Shown here one piece after another: positions 16,976 through 26,246 of a stretch of 46,030 nucleotides of DNA (positions are counted from its first letter, which is position 1; each line of letters starts with the position of its first letter). The DNA is from Burkholderiales bacterium (GTDB lineage Bacteria; Pseudomonadota; Gammaproteobacteria; Burkholderiales; Burkholderiaceae_F), in NCBI GenBank assembly GCA_020355165.1, contig CP070661.1, positions 128,999-175,028 of the forward strand. The letters are read 5' to 3'. Made by a program: the position numbers and the translations under genes. The notes under the pieces are model-generated. The model saw nothing but the letters and a program-made list of their open reading frames with translations, was not told the DNA's origin and made no database searches.

Positions 16976-17015
16976 GCAGCGAGCGCGGCGGGGCCGCAGC
17001 CGCCACCGACCGACC

Positions 17016-18065
17016 GTGCTGTACGACCTTGCCCGCCCGTTCATCTTCGCGCTCGACCCGGAGACCGCACACGAGCTGGCCTTCGCCAACCTCGAGCGCG
17101 CGCACGCCCTCGGCCTGACCCGCCTGCTGCGGCCGCACGTCGCGCCGGATCCGGTCGAGGCGATGGGACTGACCTTTCCCAACCCGGTCGGGCTGGCGGC
17201 GGGACTGGACAAGAACGCCGCGCACATCGACGCGCTGGCCGACTTCGGCTTCGGCTTCGTCGAGGTCGGCACCGTCACGCCGAGGCCGCAGCCGGGCAAT
17301 CCGGCGCCGCGGCTGTTCCGCCTGCCGGCCGCGCGGGCGCTGATCAACCGCATGGGCTTCAACAACGAGGGCCTCGACCGCTTCGTCGCCAACGTGCAGG
17401 CGAGCCGCTCGCGCGGCATCTTGCTGGGGCTGAACATCGGCAAGAACGCCGACACGCCGATCGACAGGGCGGTCGACGACTACCTGACCGGCCTGCGCCG
17501 CGTCTATCCCCTGCTGCTCGACCGCCCCGGCTACGTGGCGGTCAACATCTCGTCGCCGAACACCAAGGACCTGCGCTCGCTGCAGCTCGGCGCCGAACTG
17601 GTGACGCTGCTCGGCGGCCTGCGCAGCGAGCGGAACAAGCTGGCCGACCGGCACGGGCGGCGTGTGCCGCTGGCGGTGAAGATCGCGCCGGACCTGGACG
17701 ACGAGTATTTGCCGCGCCTCGCCGACGCGCTGGCCGCCAACGAGATCGACGCGGTGATCGCCACCAACACCACGGTCGCCCGCGAGTCGGTGGCCGGCCT
17801 GCCGCACGCCCAGGAGGCGGGCGGCCTGTCCGGGGCGCCGCTCGCCGCGCGCTCGACCGAGGTCGTTCGCCTGCTGGCACGTCGCCTGAAGGGAGCGGTG
17901 CCGGTGATCGGCGTCGGCGGCATCATGAGCGGCGAGGACGCGGTGGCGAAGATCACCGCCGGCGCGGCGCTGGTGCAGCTGTACACGGGCATCGTCTATC
18001 GCGGACCGCAGCTGGTCGGCGAATGCCGGCGCGCGATCCTGCGGCACCGCAGGCCGGCGGCATAG
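17016..18065 (+). CDS. pyrD: Dihydroorotate dehydrogenase (quinone), class 2
   Basis: This 349-residue membrane-associated flavoprotein oxidises dihydroorotate to orotate, passing electrons to quinone. The N-terminal helical extension [19 protein letters not shown] is the class 2 quinone-side segment. FMN and substrate motifs are present: [44 protein letters not shown] (the Ser base of class 2), ATNTTVARE and [11 protein letters not shown]. The start is GTG at 17016 and yields the full family N-terminus. The stop overlaps a GTG that probably starts thpR. Confidence 0.96.
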   Translation: MLYDLARPFIFALDPETAHELAFANLERAHALGLTRLLRPHVAPDPVEAMGLTFPNPVGLAAGLDKNAAHIDALADFGFGFVEVGTVTPRPQPGNPAPRLFRLPAARALINRMGFNNEGLDRFVANVQASRSRGILLGLNIGKNADTPIDRAVDDYLTGLRRVYPLLLDRPGYVAVNISSPNTKDLRSLQLGAELVTLLGGLRSERNKLADRHGRRVPLAVKIAPDLDDEYLPRLADALAANEIDAVIATNTTVARESVAGLPHAQEAGGLSGAPLAARSTEVVRLLARRLKGAVPVIGVGGIMSGEDAVAKITAGAALVQLYTGIVYRGPQLVGECRRAILRHRRPAA

Positions 18066-18646
18066 TGCAGGTTCGCCGCCGCAGGAACCGGCAGGCGGTG
18101 GGTGACGCCGCTGCGCCGGCGCTGCGCTGCTTCGTCGCGCTGCAGCCCGACCAGGCAGCGCTCGAGCGGCTCGACCGGCTGGCCGACGAGCAGCACGCCC
18201 GATTCCCGATGGCACGGCGCATGCGGCGCGAGAACCTGCACCTGACCCTGGCCTTCATCGGCGCGCTGCAGGCCGAGCGCGCACGGCAGGTGGCCGCCCG
18301 ACTGGCCGTCGAGGAGCCGTCGCCGTTCGACTGGTCGCTCGACGAGCTCGGCGCGTTCGCCGGCGCGCGCGTGCTGTGGGTCGGCGGAGCCGAAGCGCAG
18401 CTCGAGGCGCTGGCGACACGCTCCCGGCGGCTGCTCGACGAGCTCGGCGTTCGCTTCGACCGCAAGCCGTTTGTCGCGCACGTGACGTTGCTGCGCAACC
18501 TGCCGCGCGAAGCCGCCGGCGACGCCGCGCGCCGTCTCGAGCCGCCGATCCTGTGGCGCGCGGCAGCACCGGTGCTGCTGCAGTCGACGACCGACGCCGA
18601 CGGCCTCCGCTACCTGCCGGTCACGCTGCAGGCCGGCAACGGCTGA
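18065..18646 (+). CDS. thpR: RNA 2',3'-cyclic phosphodiesterase (2H family)
   Basis: This protein has the two HxTx motifs of the 2H phosphoesterase family, HLTLAFIG near residue 60 and HVTLLRN near residue 140, separated as in ThpR/LigT proteins that open 2',3'-cyclic phosphate RNA ends. The start is uncertain. A GTG at 18065 overlaps the pyrD stop (TAGTG) and gives 193 residues; homology to the family starts later, around RCFVALQPDQ. An ATG at 18023 inside pyrD is also in frame but adds residues unlike the family. Translational coupling to pyrD favours the GTG. Confidence 0.88.
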   Translation: MQVRRRRNRQAVGDAAAPALRCFVALQPDQAALERLDRLADEQHARFPMARRMRRENLHLTLAFIGALQAERARQVAARLAVEEPSPFDWSLDELGAFAGARVLWVGGAEAQLEALATRSRRLLDELGVRFDRKPFVAHVTLLRNLPREAAGDAARRLEPPILWRAAAPVLLQSTTDADGLRYLPVTLQAGNG

Positions 18647-18788
18647 TTTGGCGAGGATCAACACTCCCGCAAAGCGGCGTTGACGCCGCCGCGACGGCCG
18701 CCGGATGCTCGCGGCCATGCGCAAATCGCCGCTTTCGCAAGCGCCTGGGCGCCTGCGCCGCTGAAGCGATCGCGCCGGGAGCCGTTTC

Positions 18789-20801
18789 ATGGGACCGCTC
18801 GCCATCACGCTGATCCTGCTGCTCGGCCTGGCCGGGTTCGGCTACCTGTGCTGGCGCAAGCTGGCGATCGTCGCCGCGCTGCAGCCGGAGGTCCGCTGGG
18901 ACCACCCCGGCAGGCGGCTGGGCAAGGTGCTGTCGCTGGGCTTCATGCAGTCGCGGATGATCGCCGGCGAGTTCCGGCCGGGCGTGATGCACACCGTGAT
19001 CTTCCTCGGCTTCATGACGCTGCTGGTGCGCAAGGTGCAGCTGCTGGTCATCGGCTACTCGCCGACCTTCGTCTATCCCGGCGCCCTCGGCGGGCTGTAT
19101 GCGGCACTGAAGGACCTGGTCGAGGTCGCCGTCACCGTGGCAGTGCTGTATGCCTTCTGGCGCCGCTTCGTCCTGAAGCCGCAGCGGCTGGAACCGAACC
19201 GCGAGGCGATCGTCGTGCTGTCGCTGATCCTGACCATCATGGTCACCGACTTCCTGTTCGACGGCTTTCGCTTCGCCCTGCTCGGCGGCAGGGACGCCGG
19301 CATTGCCCACGAGCAGTCGTTCGCCTTCGTCGGCGCGGCCGTCGCCGGCGCCCTGTCGGGGCTGTCGCCGGAGGCGCTGAACCTGGGCCAGCATGCCTTC
19401 TACTGGATCCAGATGCTGACGGTGTTCAGCTTCCTGGTCCTGCTGCCGTGGGGCGAGCACTTCCACATCGTCACCGCGCTGCCGGCGGTGTTCTTCAGCC
19501 GCGACACGCCGCTGAACCGCGTGCCCTCGGTCGACCTCGAGAAGATCATGAGCGACGACGCCGGCGACGACATGAAGGTCGGCGTAACCAGCGCCGCCGA
19601 CCTGCTGTGGAAGGACGCGTTCGATGCCTTCACCTGCACCGAGTGCGGCCGCTGCAAGGATGCCTGCCCGACCTTCCTCACCGACAAGCCGCTGGCGCTG
19701 AAGTGGGTGCACGACAGCGTCAAGCGCCACCTGCTCGACAAGCGCGAGGCGATACTCGCGCGCAAGGCCGAGGAGCTGCCGCCGCTGGTCGGCAGCGTGA
19801 TCTCCGAGGACACGCTGTGGGCCTGCACCACCTGCGGCTACTGCGAGCACGCCTGCCCGATCGCGCTGGAGCACCTCGGCAAGTTCTTCCGCATGCGCCA
19901 GCACCAGGTGATGATGGAAGGGGCCTTCCCGGCCGAGCTGAAGACGCTGTTCGACAACTACGAGAGCGCCGGCAACCCGTGGGGCCTGCCGGCCGACACG
20001 CGCGCCGACTGGGCCAGAGGGCTGGACCTGCCGCTGCTCGAGTCGCCGGAGCAGGCGAAGGACCTCGACTACCTCTTCTATGTCGGCTCGGCGCAGTCGT
20101 TCGACGACCGCAGCCAGAAGGTCGCGCGCGCCTTCGTCAGGATCCTGCGCGCCGCCGGTGTGCGCTTCGCCATCCTCGGCCCGGCGGAGGGATCGACCGG
20201 CGAGTGCGTGCGCCGCGCCGGCAACGAGATGCTGTTCCAGACGCTCGCCCAGGGCCTGGTCGAGACGCTCAACGGCATGCAGGTCACGCGCATCGTCACC
20301 TGCGACCCGCATGCGTTCAACTCGCTGAAGAACGAGTACCCGGAGTTCGGCGGCCGCTACGAGGTGGTGCACCACTCGCAGCTGATCGACCGGCTGATCA
20401 CCGAAGGACGGATCCGGCCGCGCGCCTCGTTCGACAGGGTGATCTACCACGAGCCGTGCTACCTCGGCCGCCACAACGGCGAGTACGAGGCGCCGCGCCG
20501 CGTGCTGGCCGCCGTGTGCCGCGACGCGCCGCTGGAGTTTGCGCTGAACCGCACGCACGCCATGTGCTGCGGCGCCGGCGGCGGCCGGTTCTGGATGGAG
20601 GAGCACATCGGCAAGCGGATCAACGTGACCCGCGTCGAGCAGGCGCTGCCCCGGGACCCGGCGCTGATCGCCACCGCCTGCCCGTACTGCACGACGATGA
20701 TCCGCGACGCGACCACGCAGCTCGGCTGCGACGAGAAGCTCGCCACCCGCGACATCGCCGAACTGGTGGCCGAGGCGATCGAGGCACCCGCCGCGGCCTG
20801 A
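18789..20801 (+). CDS. Membrane FeS oxidoreductase, EMO/HdrD-like (electron transfer to quinone)
   Basis: This 670-residue protein has two parts. The N-terminal part (about 1-255) has five or six hydrophobic helices with scattered His residues, like a nitrate-reductase-gamma-type cytochrome b domain. The soluble part has two [4Fe-4S] motifs (CTECGRCKDACP near residue 285, CTTCGYCEHACP near 350) and two CCG-type motifs (YHEPCYLGRHN...CCGAGGGR, and ACPYC). This is the layout of the ETF:(methyl)menaquinone oxidoreductase (EMO) family, which passes electrons from electron-transferring flavoprotein to the quinone pool. The start ATG follows GGGAGCC. It is convergent with lutB, 16 bases away. No etfAB genes are in the window, so the donor is inferred from family knowledge. 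Confidence 0.85.
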   Translation: MGPLAITLILLLGLAGFGYLCWRKLAIVAALQPEVRWDHPGRRLGKVLSLGFMQSRMIAGEFRPGVMHTVIFLGFMTLLVRKVQLLVIGYSPTFVYPGALGGLYAALKDLVEVAVTVAVLYAFWRRFVLKPQRLEPNREAIVVLSLILTIMVTDFLFDGFRFALLGGRDAGIAHEQSFAFVGAAVAGALSGLSPEALNLGQHAFYWIQMLTVFSFLVLLPWGEHFHIVTALPAVFFSRDTPLNRVPSVDLEKIMSDDAGDDMKVGVTSAADLLWKDAFDAFTCTECGRCKDACPTFLTDKPLALKWVHDSVKRHLLDKREAILARKAEELPPLVGSVISEDTLWACTTCGYCEHACPIALEHLGKFFRMRQHQVMMEGAFPAELKTLFDNYESAGNPWGLPADTRADWARGLDLPLLESPEQAKDLDYLFYVGSAQSFDDRSQKVARAFVRILRAAGVRFAILGPAEGSTGECVRRAGNEMLFQTLAQGLVETLNGMQVTRIVTCDPHAFNSLKNEYPEFGGRYEVVHHSQLIDRLITEGRIRPRASFDRVIYHEPCYLGRHNGEYEAPRRVLAAVCRDAPLEFALNRTHAMCCGAGGGRFWMEEHIGKRINVTRVEQALPRDPALIATACPYCTTMIRDATTQLGCDEKLATRDIAELVAEAIEAPAAA

Positions 20802-20817
20802 ACGCCGCGGGCGCGGG

Positions 20818-22233
20818 TCAGCCGCCGCCGGCCTTGCGGCTGCGGTACTGCTCGATGAACGTCCTGCCCGACGGCGCCGGGAAGTCGCGTTGTGCGGTCC
20901 AGCCGCCGGCCAGCGGCAGCGAGCGGATGCGGCCCTTCTCGCCGCCCATCCACTTGAGCACGCGGGCGCCGATGCGCGTGAGCGGCCGGTACAGCGCCGG
21001 CCGGCGCGCCGCGAAGGCCCACGCGCCGATGGCGGCGCGCTCGTACCACGGCCGCAGGCCGCGCTCGACCTGCCGCTGGCGCAGCTTGCGCAGCAGGTCG
21101 GGCAGCGGGATCTTCACCGGGCAGACGACGCTGCACTGGCCGCACAGCGTGGCTGCCTGCGGCAGGTCGAGCGCCTTGTCCACGCCGACGTAGCTCGGCG
21201 TCAGCACCGAGCCCATCGGCCCCGGATAGACCCAGCCGTAGGCGTGGCCGCCGATCTTCTGGTACACGGGGCAGTGGTTCATGCAGGCGCCGCAGCGGAT
21301 GCAGCGCAGCATCTGCTGGAACTCGCCGCCGAGCAGGCCCGTGCGGCCGGCGTCCATCAGCACGAAGTACATGTGCTCGGGCCCGTCGGTCTCGTCCGCA
21401 GCGCGCGCTCCGGTCAGCAGCGAGAAGTAGTTCGAGATCGGCTGGCCGGTCGCCGAGCGAGCGAGCAGCCGCATGATCGTCGCCGCGTCCTCCAGCGTCG
21501 GCAGCACCTTCTCGATGCCGGCGAGCACGACGTGAACGCGCGGCAGCACCGTGCACATGCCCTCGTTGCCCTCGTTGGTGACGATCGCCACCGAGCCGGT
21601 CTCGGCGATCAGGAAATTGGCGCCGGTCACGCCCATGTCGGAGGACAGGAAGTGGCCGCGCAGGACCTCGCGCGCCTCGCGGGTCAGCTGGCGGATCTCG
21701 GTCTTGCGCGGCCGGTGGTGCGTGCGTGCGAACAGGTCGGAGACCTCGTCGCGGTCCTTGTGGATGACCGGCGCGATGATGTGCGACGGCGGCTCGTTGT
21801 CGTTGATCTGCAGGATGTACTCGCCGAGATCGGTCTCGACCGATTCGATGCCGGCCGCGCCGAGCGCCTGGTTCAGCTCGACTTCCTCGGACACCATCGA
21901 CTTCGACTTGGTGACCTTCTTCACGCCGTGGCGGCGCGCGATCTCGACGATCAGCCGCGCCGCCTCCTCGTGCGCCTGTGCGTACAGCACGGTGGCGCCG
22001 CGCGCGGTGGCCTCCTTCTCGAAGCGCTCCAGCCAGACGTCGAGGTTGGCCAGCGGCCGGTCGCGCCGCTCGGCCGCGGCGTTGCGCGTGCCCTCGAAGT
22101 CGTCGAGTTCGGCGATCGCCGCCGCGCGGGCGGTGATCACCTTGTCGGCGAAGGCGCCCAGGTTCCTCTGCAGCCGGGCGTCGGCGAGCTTCATCGCCGC
22201 GCGGGACCTGAAGTGCATGCTCTGAACCTGCAT
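20818..22233 (-). CDS. lutB: LutB-like FeS protein (lactate utilisation)
   Basis: A 471-residue protein with an N-terminal LUD domain (about 60-300; KVTKSKSMVSEEVELN, MGVTGANFLIAETGSVAIVTNEGN). Two [4Fe-4S] ferredoxin motifs follow (CIRCGACMNHCPVYQ and CGQCSVVCPVKIPL), then a C-terminal DUF3390-type tail. This is the LutB/YkgF architecture, part of the LutABC L-lactate oxidation complex. It is 15 bases downstream of lutA on the same strand. LutC, the small LUD-only subunit, is not found nearby, nor is a lactate permease, so the module is reduced compared with the Bacillus operon. Start choice (ATG 22233) is acceptable; a second ATG (22194, MKLADARL) is also possible. Confidence 0.9.
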   Translation of the reverse strand: MQVQSMHFRSRAAMKLADARLQRNLGAFADKVITARAAAIAELDDFEGTRNAAAERRDRPLANLDVWLERFEKEATARGATVLYAQAHEEAARLIVEIARRHGVKKVTKSKSMVSEEVELNQALGAAGIESVETDLGEYILQINDNEPPSHIIAPVIHKDRDEVSDLFARTHHRPRKTEIRQLTREAREVLRGHFLSSDMGVTGANFLIAETGSVAIVTNEGNEGMCTVLPRVHVVLAGIEKVLPTLEDAATIMRLLARSATGQPISNYFSLLTGARAADETDGPEHMYFVLMDAGRTGLLGGEFQQMLRCIRCGACMNHCPVYQKIGGHAYGWVYPGPMGSVLTPSYVGVDKALDLPQAATLCGQCSVVCPVKIPLPDLLRKLRQRQVERGLRPWYERAAIGAWAFAARRPALYRPLTRIGARVLKWMGGEKGRIRSLPLAGGWTAQRDFPAPSGRTFIEQYRSRKAGGG

Positions 22234-22248
22234 CGCCGCCCCCGGAAC

Positions 22249-22974
22249 CTAAGCGTCGCCTGCCAGCACCTGCGCCACGTGCAGCACGCGCGTGGTCTCG
22301 TCGCCGGTGCGGCGCAGCCGTCCCTCGATGTTCAGCATGCAGCCGAGGTCGCCGAGGACGACCGCCTCGGCACCCGAAGCACGGATGTTGCGGCACTTCT
22401 CGTCGACGATCGCGGCGGAGATGTCGCCGTACTTGACCGAGAAAGTGCCGCCGAAGCCGCAGCACTGCGTGCAGTCGTTCATCTCCGTCAGCTGCACGCC
22501 CGGCAGCAGCGACAGCAGCCTGCGCGGCTGGGCCTGCACGCCCAGTTCACGCAGCCCGCAGCAGGAGTCGTGATAGGTGATCCGGCCGCCGAAATCCGAC
22601 TCCAGGCGCTCGACCTTCAGCACCGTGGCGAGGAAATCGGTCAGCTCGTAGGTGCGCGCCGCCAGGTCCTCGGCGCGCGCCTTCAGGTCGGGATCGTCCC
22701 TGAACAACTCGGCGAAATGGACCTTGATCTGCCCTCCGCACGAGCCGGAAGGCACGACGACGTAGTCGAAGCCGGAGAACTCGTCGATCACCTTCTTCGC
22801 CAGCGCGCGCCCGGCCGCCGCGTCGCCTGAGTTGTAACCGGGCTGGCCGCAGCAGGTCTGCGTGGCCGGCACCTCGACCGTGCAGCCGGCGCGCTCGAGC
22901 AGCTTCAGCGCCGCGAAGCCGATCTCCGGCCTGACGACATCGACCAGGCAGGTGACAAACAGTCCGACTCGCAT
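22249..22974 (-). CDS. lutA: LutA-like CCG-domain protein (lactate utilisation)
   Basis: A 241-residue cytoplasmic protein with two CCG (cysteine-rich, DUF224) repeats: TQTCCGQPGYNSGD in the first half with a preceding VTCLVD, and YHDSCCGLRELG plus CTQCCGFGGTFSVKYGDIS in the second. This is LutA/YkgE, which carries an unusual FeS cluster and acts with LutB in oxidising L-lactate or a related hydroxyacid. The ATG at 22974 is preferred over an in-frame ATG 30 bases upstream because AAGGA lies at the right distance before it. It is divergent from the IclR gene, with 118 bases between, and cotranscribed with lutB. Confidence 0.92.
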   Translation of the reverse strand: MRVGLFVTCLVDVVRPEIGFAALKLLERAGCTVEVPATQTCCGQPGYNSGDAAAGRALAKKVIDEFSGFDYVVVPSGSCGGQIKVHFAELFRDDPDLKARAEDLAARTYELTDFLATVLKVERLESDFGGRITYHDSCCGLRELGVQAQPRRLLSLLPGVQLTEMNDCTQCCGFGGTFSVKYGDISAAIVDEKCRNIRASGAEAVVLGDLGCMLNIEGRLRRTGDETTRVLHVAQVLAGDA

Positions 22975-23092
22975 GGCTGTTTCCTTCAGCAGCGGCGCCG
23001 GCACCGCGCGCGCCTGCGTGACGGTCGCCCCGCGCGTGGCATCGTTTCGTATTGCGACATAGAATTACGTGTTCCGGACACCGCAGCGCATC
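22975..23092. promoter_or_regulatory. Divergent promoter region lutA / iclR
   Basis: This region separates the divergent lutAB operon and the IclR-type regulator and must hold both promoters. An imperfect inverted repeat with CGTA / TACG ends spans 23048-23069 within an AT-richer patch. It is a candidate site for the IclR protein, but it is partial and rests only on position. Confidence 0.35.
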
Positions 23093-23923
23093 ATGACCGA
23101 TCGAACCACCACCGCACGCGCGCCGGCGCGGGAGAAGACCGCCATCCAGGTCATCGAGCGGATCATGCACCTGCTCGACACGCTTGCGGCCCACACCGGT
23201 CCGGTCAGCTTGAAGGAACTGGCCCAGGCGACCGGGCTGCACCCCTCGACGGCGCACCGGATACTAAACGACATGGTGGTCGGCCGATTCGTCGATCGCG
23301 GCGAGCAGGCCGGCACCTATCGCCTCGGCATGCGGCTGCTCGAGCTCGGCAACCTGGTCAAGGCCCGGCTATCGGTGCGCGAGGCGGCGATCGAGCCGAT
23401 GCGCGAACTGCACCAGCGCACCGGCCAGACGGTCAACCTGTCCCTGCGCCAGGCAGACGAGATCATCTATGTCGAGCGTGCCTACAGCGAACGCTCGGGC
23501 ATGCAGGTCGTGCGCGCCATCGGCGGCCGCGCGCCGCTGCACCTGACCTCGAGCGGCAAGCTGTTCCTGGCGGCCGACGATCCGCGCGCGGTGCGCGCCT
23601 ATGCCACCCGCACCGGGCTCGCCGGCCACACGCGCAATTCGATCACCGATCTGCCGAAGCTGGAGCGCGAACTGTCGCTGGTCCGGGCGCGCGGCTATGC
23701 GCGCGACAACGAGGAACTGGAACTGGGCGTGCGCTGCATCGCCGCGTCGGTGCGAGACGACTCCGGGCGTGTGGTGGCGGGTCTGTCGCTGTCGGCGCCG
23801 GCCGAGCGGATGAATGACGAATGGGCGTCGGACCTGATCGCCGCCGCCCAGCAGATCTCGCAGCAGCTCGGCTACACCGCCGGCGCGGAAGCCGGCCCGT
23901 CTTCGCCGGCCCGCCGCGGCTGA
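23093..23923 (+). CDS. IclR-family transcriptional regulator
   Basis: A 276-residue regulator with an N-terminal winged helix (VSLKELAQATGLHPSTAHRILNDMVVGRFVDR, residues about 40-75) and a C-terminal IclR effector domain (LSVREAAIEPMRELHQRTGQTVNLSLRQADEIIYVER through GVRCIAASVRDDSG). The ATG at 23093 is chosen; a GTG at 23069 is also in frame and adds eight residues. It is divergent from lutA, so it most likely controls the lutAB operon, sensing a small organic acid. Its last 52 bases overlap the convergent carboxypeptidase gene. Confidence 0.92.
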   Translation: MTDRTTTARAPAREKTAIQVIERIMHLLDTLAAHTGPVSLKELAQATGLHPSTAHRILNDMVVGRFVDRGEQAGTYRLGMRLLELGNLVKARLSVREAAIEPMRELHQRTGQTVNLSLRQADEIIYVERAYSERSGMQVVRAIGGRAPLHLTSSGKLFLAADDPRAVRAYATRTGLAGHTRNSITDLPKLERELSLVRARGYARDNEELELGVRCIAASVRDDSGRVVAGLSLSAPAERMNDEWASDLIAAAQQISQQLGYTAGAEAGPSSPARRG

Positions 23924-24894
23924 CTGGCGCTCGTCAGTCCGGGCCCCCTGCCGGAGGCAGGCTTGTTCGCCTCGAGCCACTGGCGGATGCGCTGCGCATC
24001 GCCGATGCGCGAGTACTTGCCGACCGAATCGAGCAGCACCATCACCACCCGCTTGCCCTCGATGACCGCCTGCATCACCAGGCAGCGGCCGGCGGCGGAG
24101 ATGTAGCCGGTCTTCTGCAGGCCGATGTCCCAGTCGGGATTCGAGGTCAGGCCGTTGGTGCTGCCGTAGCGCACGACGCGCCTGCCGATCGGCAACTCGA
24201 GTTCGCTGCTGGTCGAGAATTCGCGCAGCACCGGGTACTGGTAGGTGGCGTTGACCAGCTTCACCAGGTCCACCGGCGAGGAACGGTTCTCCGGCGACAG
24301 CCCGGTCGGATCGGCGAAGCTGGTGTCGTGCATGCCGAGCAGCTGCGCCTTCGCGTTCATCGCCTGCACCGCCGCGTCGACGCCGCCGGGATAGGTCCGC
24401 CCAAGCAGCTGCGCGGCATGGTTCTCGGAGGACATCAGCGCCAGGTGCAGCGCCTGGCCGCGGGTCAGCTTCACGCCGGGATTCAAGCGCGAACGGATGC
24501 GGTCGGCGGTGCGATCCGAGCGTTCGACTTCGAGCATCTCGTCCAGGTCGAGATCGGCCTCGATCGTGATCAGCGCCGTCATCAGCTTGGTGATCGACGC
24601 GATCGGCAGCACCGCATGCGGGTTCTTCTCGAACAGGACCTCGTTGGTGTCCTGGTTGACGACCAGTGCCACCGACGACTTGAGGTCGAGCGGATCGTCG
24701 GTGCGATGCAGGCCGGCCAGCTGCCCCTCGCTGGGCCGTGCCGCCCTTGCGCTTGTCTTCTTCTTCTTGCTGGCGGTGCTCTGCTTGGTCTTGGTCGCCG
24801 TGGCCTTGTTGCCCTTGGCGGTCTGCGCGGTCGCGGTACCTGGAGCGGCGGCAAGCATCGCGATCGCCGCGAGGGCAACAAGCAGATGACGCAC
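23872..24894 (-). CDS. pbpG: D-alanyl-D-alanine endopeptidase/carboxypeptidase (PBP7 type)
   Basis: A 340-residue exported serine peptidase of peptidase family S11 that acts on peptidoglycan. All three motifs are visible: SITK (active Ser and Lys), SSENH (SxN) and QKTGY (KTG). The signal peptide is VRHLLVALAAIAMLAAAPGTATAQ. A Lys/Ala/Thr-rich linker (about residues 25-55) follows, likely unstructured and positively charged. The GTG at 24894 is favoured over an ATG at 24945 because AGGAGG lies nine bases before it and it begins the signal peptide. The C-terminus, rich in Gly/Pro/Ser, overlaps the 3' end of the IclR gene by 52 bases on the opposite strand. Confidence 0.9.
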   Translation of the reverse strand: MRHLLVALAAIAMLAAAPGTATAQTAKGNKATATKTKQSTASKKKKTSARAARPSEGQLAGLHRTDDPLDLKSSVALVVNQDTNEVLFEKNPHAVLPIASITKLMTALITIEADLDLDEMLEVERSDRTADRIRSRLNPGVKLTRGQALHLALMSSENHAAQLLGRTYPGGVDAAVQAMNAKAQLLGMHDTSFADPTGLSPENRSSPVDLVKLVNATYQYPVLREFSTSSELELPIGRRVVRYGSTNGLTSNPDWDIGLQKTGYISAAGRCLVMQAVIEGKRVVMVLLDSVGKYSRIGDAQRIRQWLEANKPASGRGPGLTSASQPRRAGEDGPASAPAV

Positions 24895-25107
24895 GATGAC
24901 CTTCCTCCTACCCCGTTTCCTGTCGCGCCGTGCCGGCAGTATCACCAGCAGGCCGCGAGCTGCCCATCGGCCAAACGACGCGCCGTGGCCGCGTCGCCTT
25001 TCTGAACCCGGCTTCCTGATTCTTCTAACTTCTCAGGTTAGCCGCGCAACCCCTTGATTTCGCGCGAGTCTAAATGGCGCCGATCGGCGCTGTAAAGGGA
25101 ATTCGGA
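24895..25107. other. Spacer between carboxypeptidase and tartrate dehydrogenase genes
   Basis: No gene is seen. An imperfect repeat CTAAC-N7-GTTAG lies at 25025-25041 and a perfect 14-bp palindrome GCGCCGATCGGCGC at 25077-25090, 18 bases beyond the dehydrogenase stop. The latter may act as a weak terminator for the dehydrogenase or an operator for the carboxypeptidase; it lacks a T-run. Confidence 0.3.
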
Positions 25108-26196
25108 CTAGATCGATTCGGCGATCGCGCGACCGAGGTCGACCGTGGCCGCGGTGCCGCCGATGTCGCGCGTCAGCGGTGCGTGCCGCGGACCGGCGGC
25201 CAGCACCGACTCGATCGCCTTGAGCACGGCGGTGGCGGCATCGGCATGGCCGAGCCAGTCGAGCATCATCGACGCGCACCAGATCTGGCCGATCGGATTG
25301 GCGATGCCCTGTCCGGCGATGTCGGGCGCCGAGCCGTGCACCGGCTCGAACAGCGACGGGAACCTGCGCTCCGGGTTCAGGTTGGCCGACGGCGCGATGG
25401 CGATCGTGCCCGTGCACGCCGGCCCGAGGTCGGAGAGGATGTCGCCGAACAGGTTCGACGCGACCACCACGTCGAAGCGCTCCGGAAAGCGGACGAAGTG
25501 CGCGGTGAGAATGTCGATGTGGAACTTGTCGTGGCCCACCTGCGGGTAGCCGGCAGCAACCGCCTCGACCCGCTCGTCCCAGTACGGCATGGTGATCGAG
25601 ATGCCGTTGGACTTGGTCGCCGAGGTCAGGTGCCGGCGCGGCCGCTTCGCCGCCAGCTCGAAGGCGAACCGCACCACGCGGTCGATGCCGATCCGCGTCA
25701 TCACCGTCTCCTGGATCGCGAACTCGCGCTCGGTGCCCTCGAACATGCGGCCGCCGATCGACGAGTACTCGCCCTCGGTGTTCTCGCGCACGACCACGAA
25801 GTCGATCTCGCCGGGCCCGCGCGGGCTGCCGTCGGCGCGCACCAGCGGCGAGCGGATGCCGGGCATCAGCTTGCAGGGTCGCAGGTTGATGTACTGGTCG
25901 AACTCGCGGCGGAACTTCAGCAGCGAGCCCCACAGCGACACGTGGTCCGGCACCGTGGCCGGCCAGCCCACGGCGCCGTAGAAGATCGCGTCGTGGCCGC
26001 CGATCCGTTCCTTCCAGTCCTCCGGCATCATGGCGCCGTGCTTGGCGAAGTAGTCGCAGGAGGCGAAATCGAAGTGGTCGTAGTGCAGGTCGAGCCCGAA
26101 CCGGCGCGCCGCCGCGTCGAGCACGCGGATGCCCTCGGGAACCGTCTCCTTGCCGATGCCGTCGCCGGGAATGACGGCGATCCGTTTCTTGCTCAT
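25108..26196 (-). CDS. Tartrate dehydrogenase / D-malate decarboxylating dehydrogenase
   Basis: This 362-residue enzyme belongs to the isocitrate/isopropylmalate dehydrogenase family, TtuC/DmlA branch. Seen: the N-terminal IAVIPGDGIGKETVPEG, the substrate region NLRPCKLMPGI with conserved Arg, VVRENTEGEYSSIGGR, the SATKSNGIS lysine, SNLFGDILSDLGP (metal Asp) and PVHGSAPDIAGQGIANPIG. Known members oxidise tartrate or D-malate with NAD+ and a divalent metal; which one cannot be decided here. The start ATG at 26196 is preceded by GAGGCTTCG. The thioesterase stop lies about 50 bases upstream, so it may belong to the same transcript as the thioesterase and transporter. Confidence 0.92.
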   Translation of the reverse strand: MSKKRIAVIPGDGIGKETVPEGIRVLDAAARRFGLDLHYDHFDFASCDYFAKHGAMMPEDWKERIGGHDAIFYGAVGWPATVPDHVSLWGSLLKFRREFDQYINLRPCKLMPGIRSPLVRADGSPRGPGEIDFVVVRENTEGEYSSIGGRMFEGTEREFAIQETVMTRIGIDRVVRFAFELAAKRPRRHLTSATKSNGISITMPYWDERVEAVAAGYPQVGHDKFHIDILTAHFVRFPERFDVVVASNLFGDILSDLGPACTGTIAIAPSANLNPERRFPSLFEPVHGSAPDIAGQGIANPIGQIWCASMMLDWLGHADAATAVLKAIESVLAAGPRHAPLTRDIGGTAATVDLGRAIAESI

Positions 26197-26246
26197 CGAA
26201 GCCTCCTCGGTGGCGCGACTGCGGATCGGGCAGGCGCGCCGTCGGT

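Noticed and set aside
18621-20606. Long open frame on the - strand opposite the membrane FeS oxidoreductase
   Set aside because: No recognisable domain and typical antisense composition; the + strand protein has all FeS motifs.
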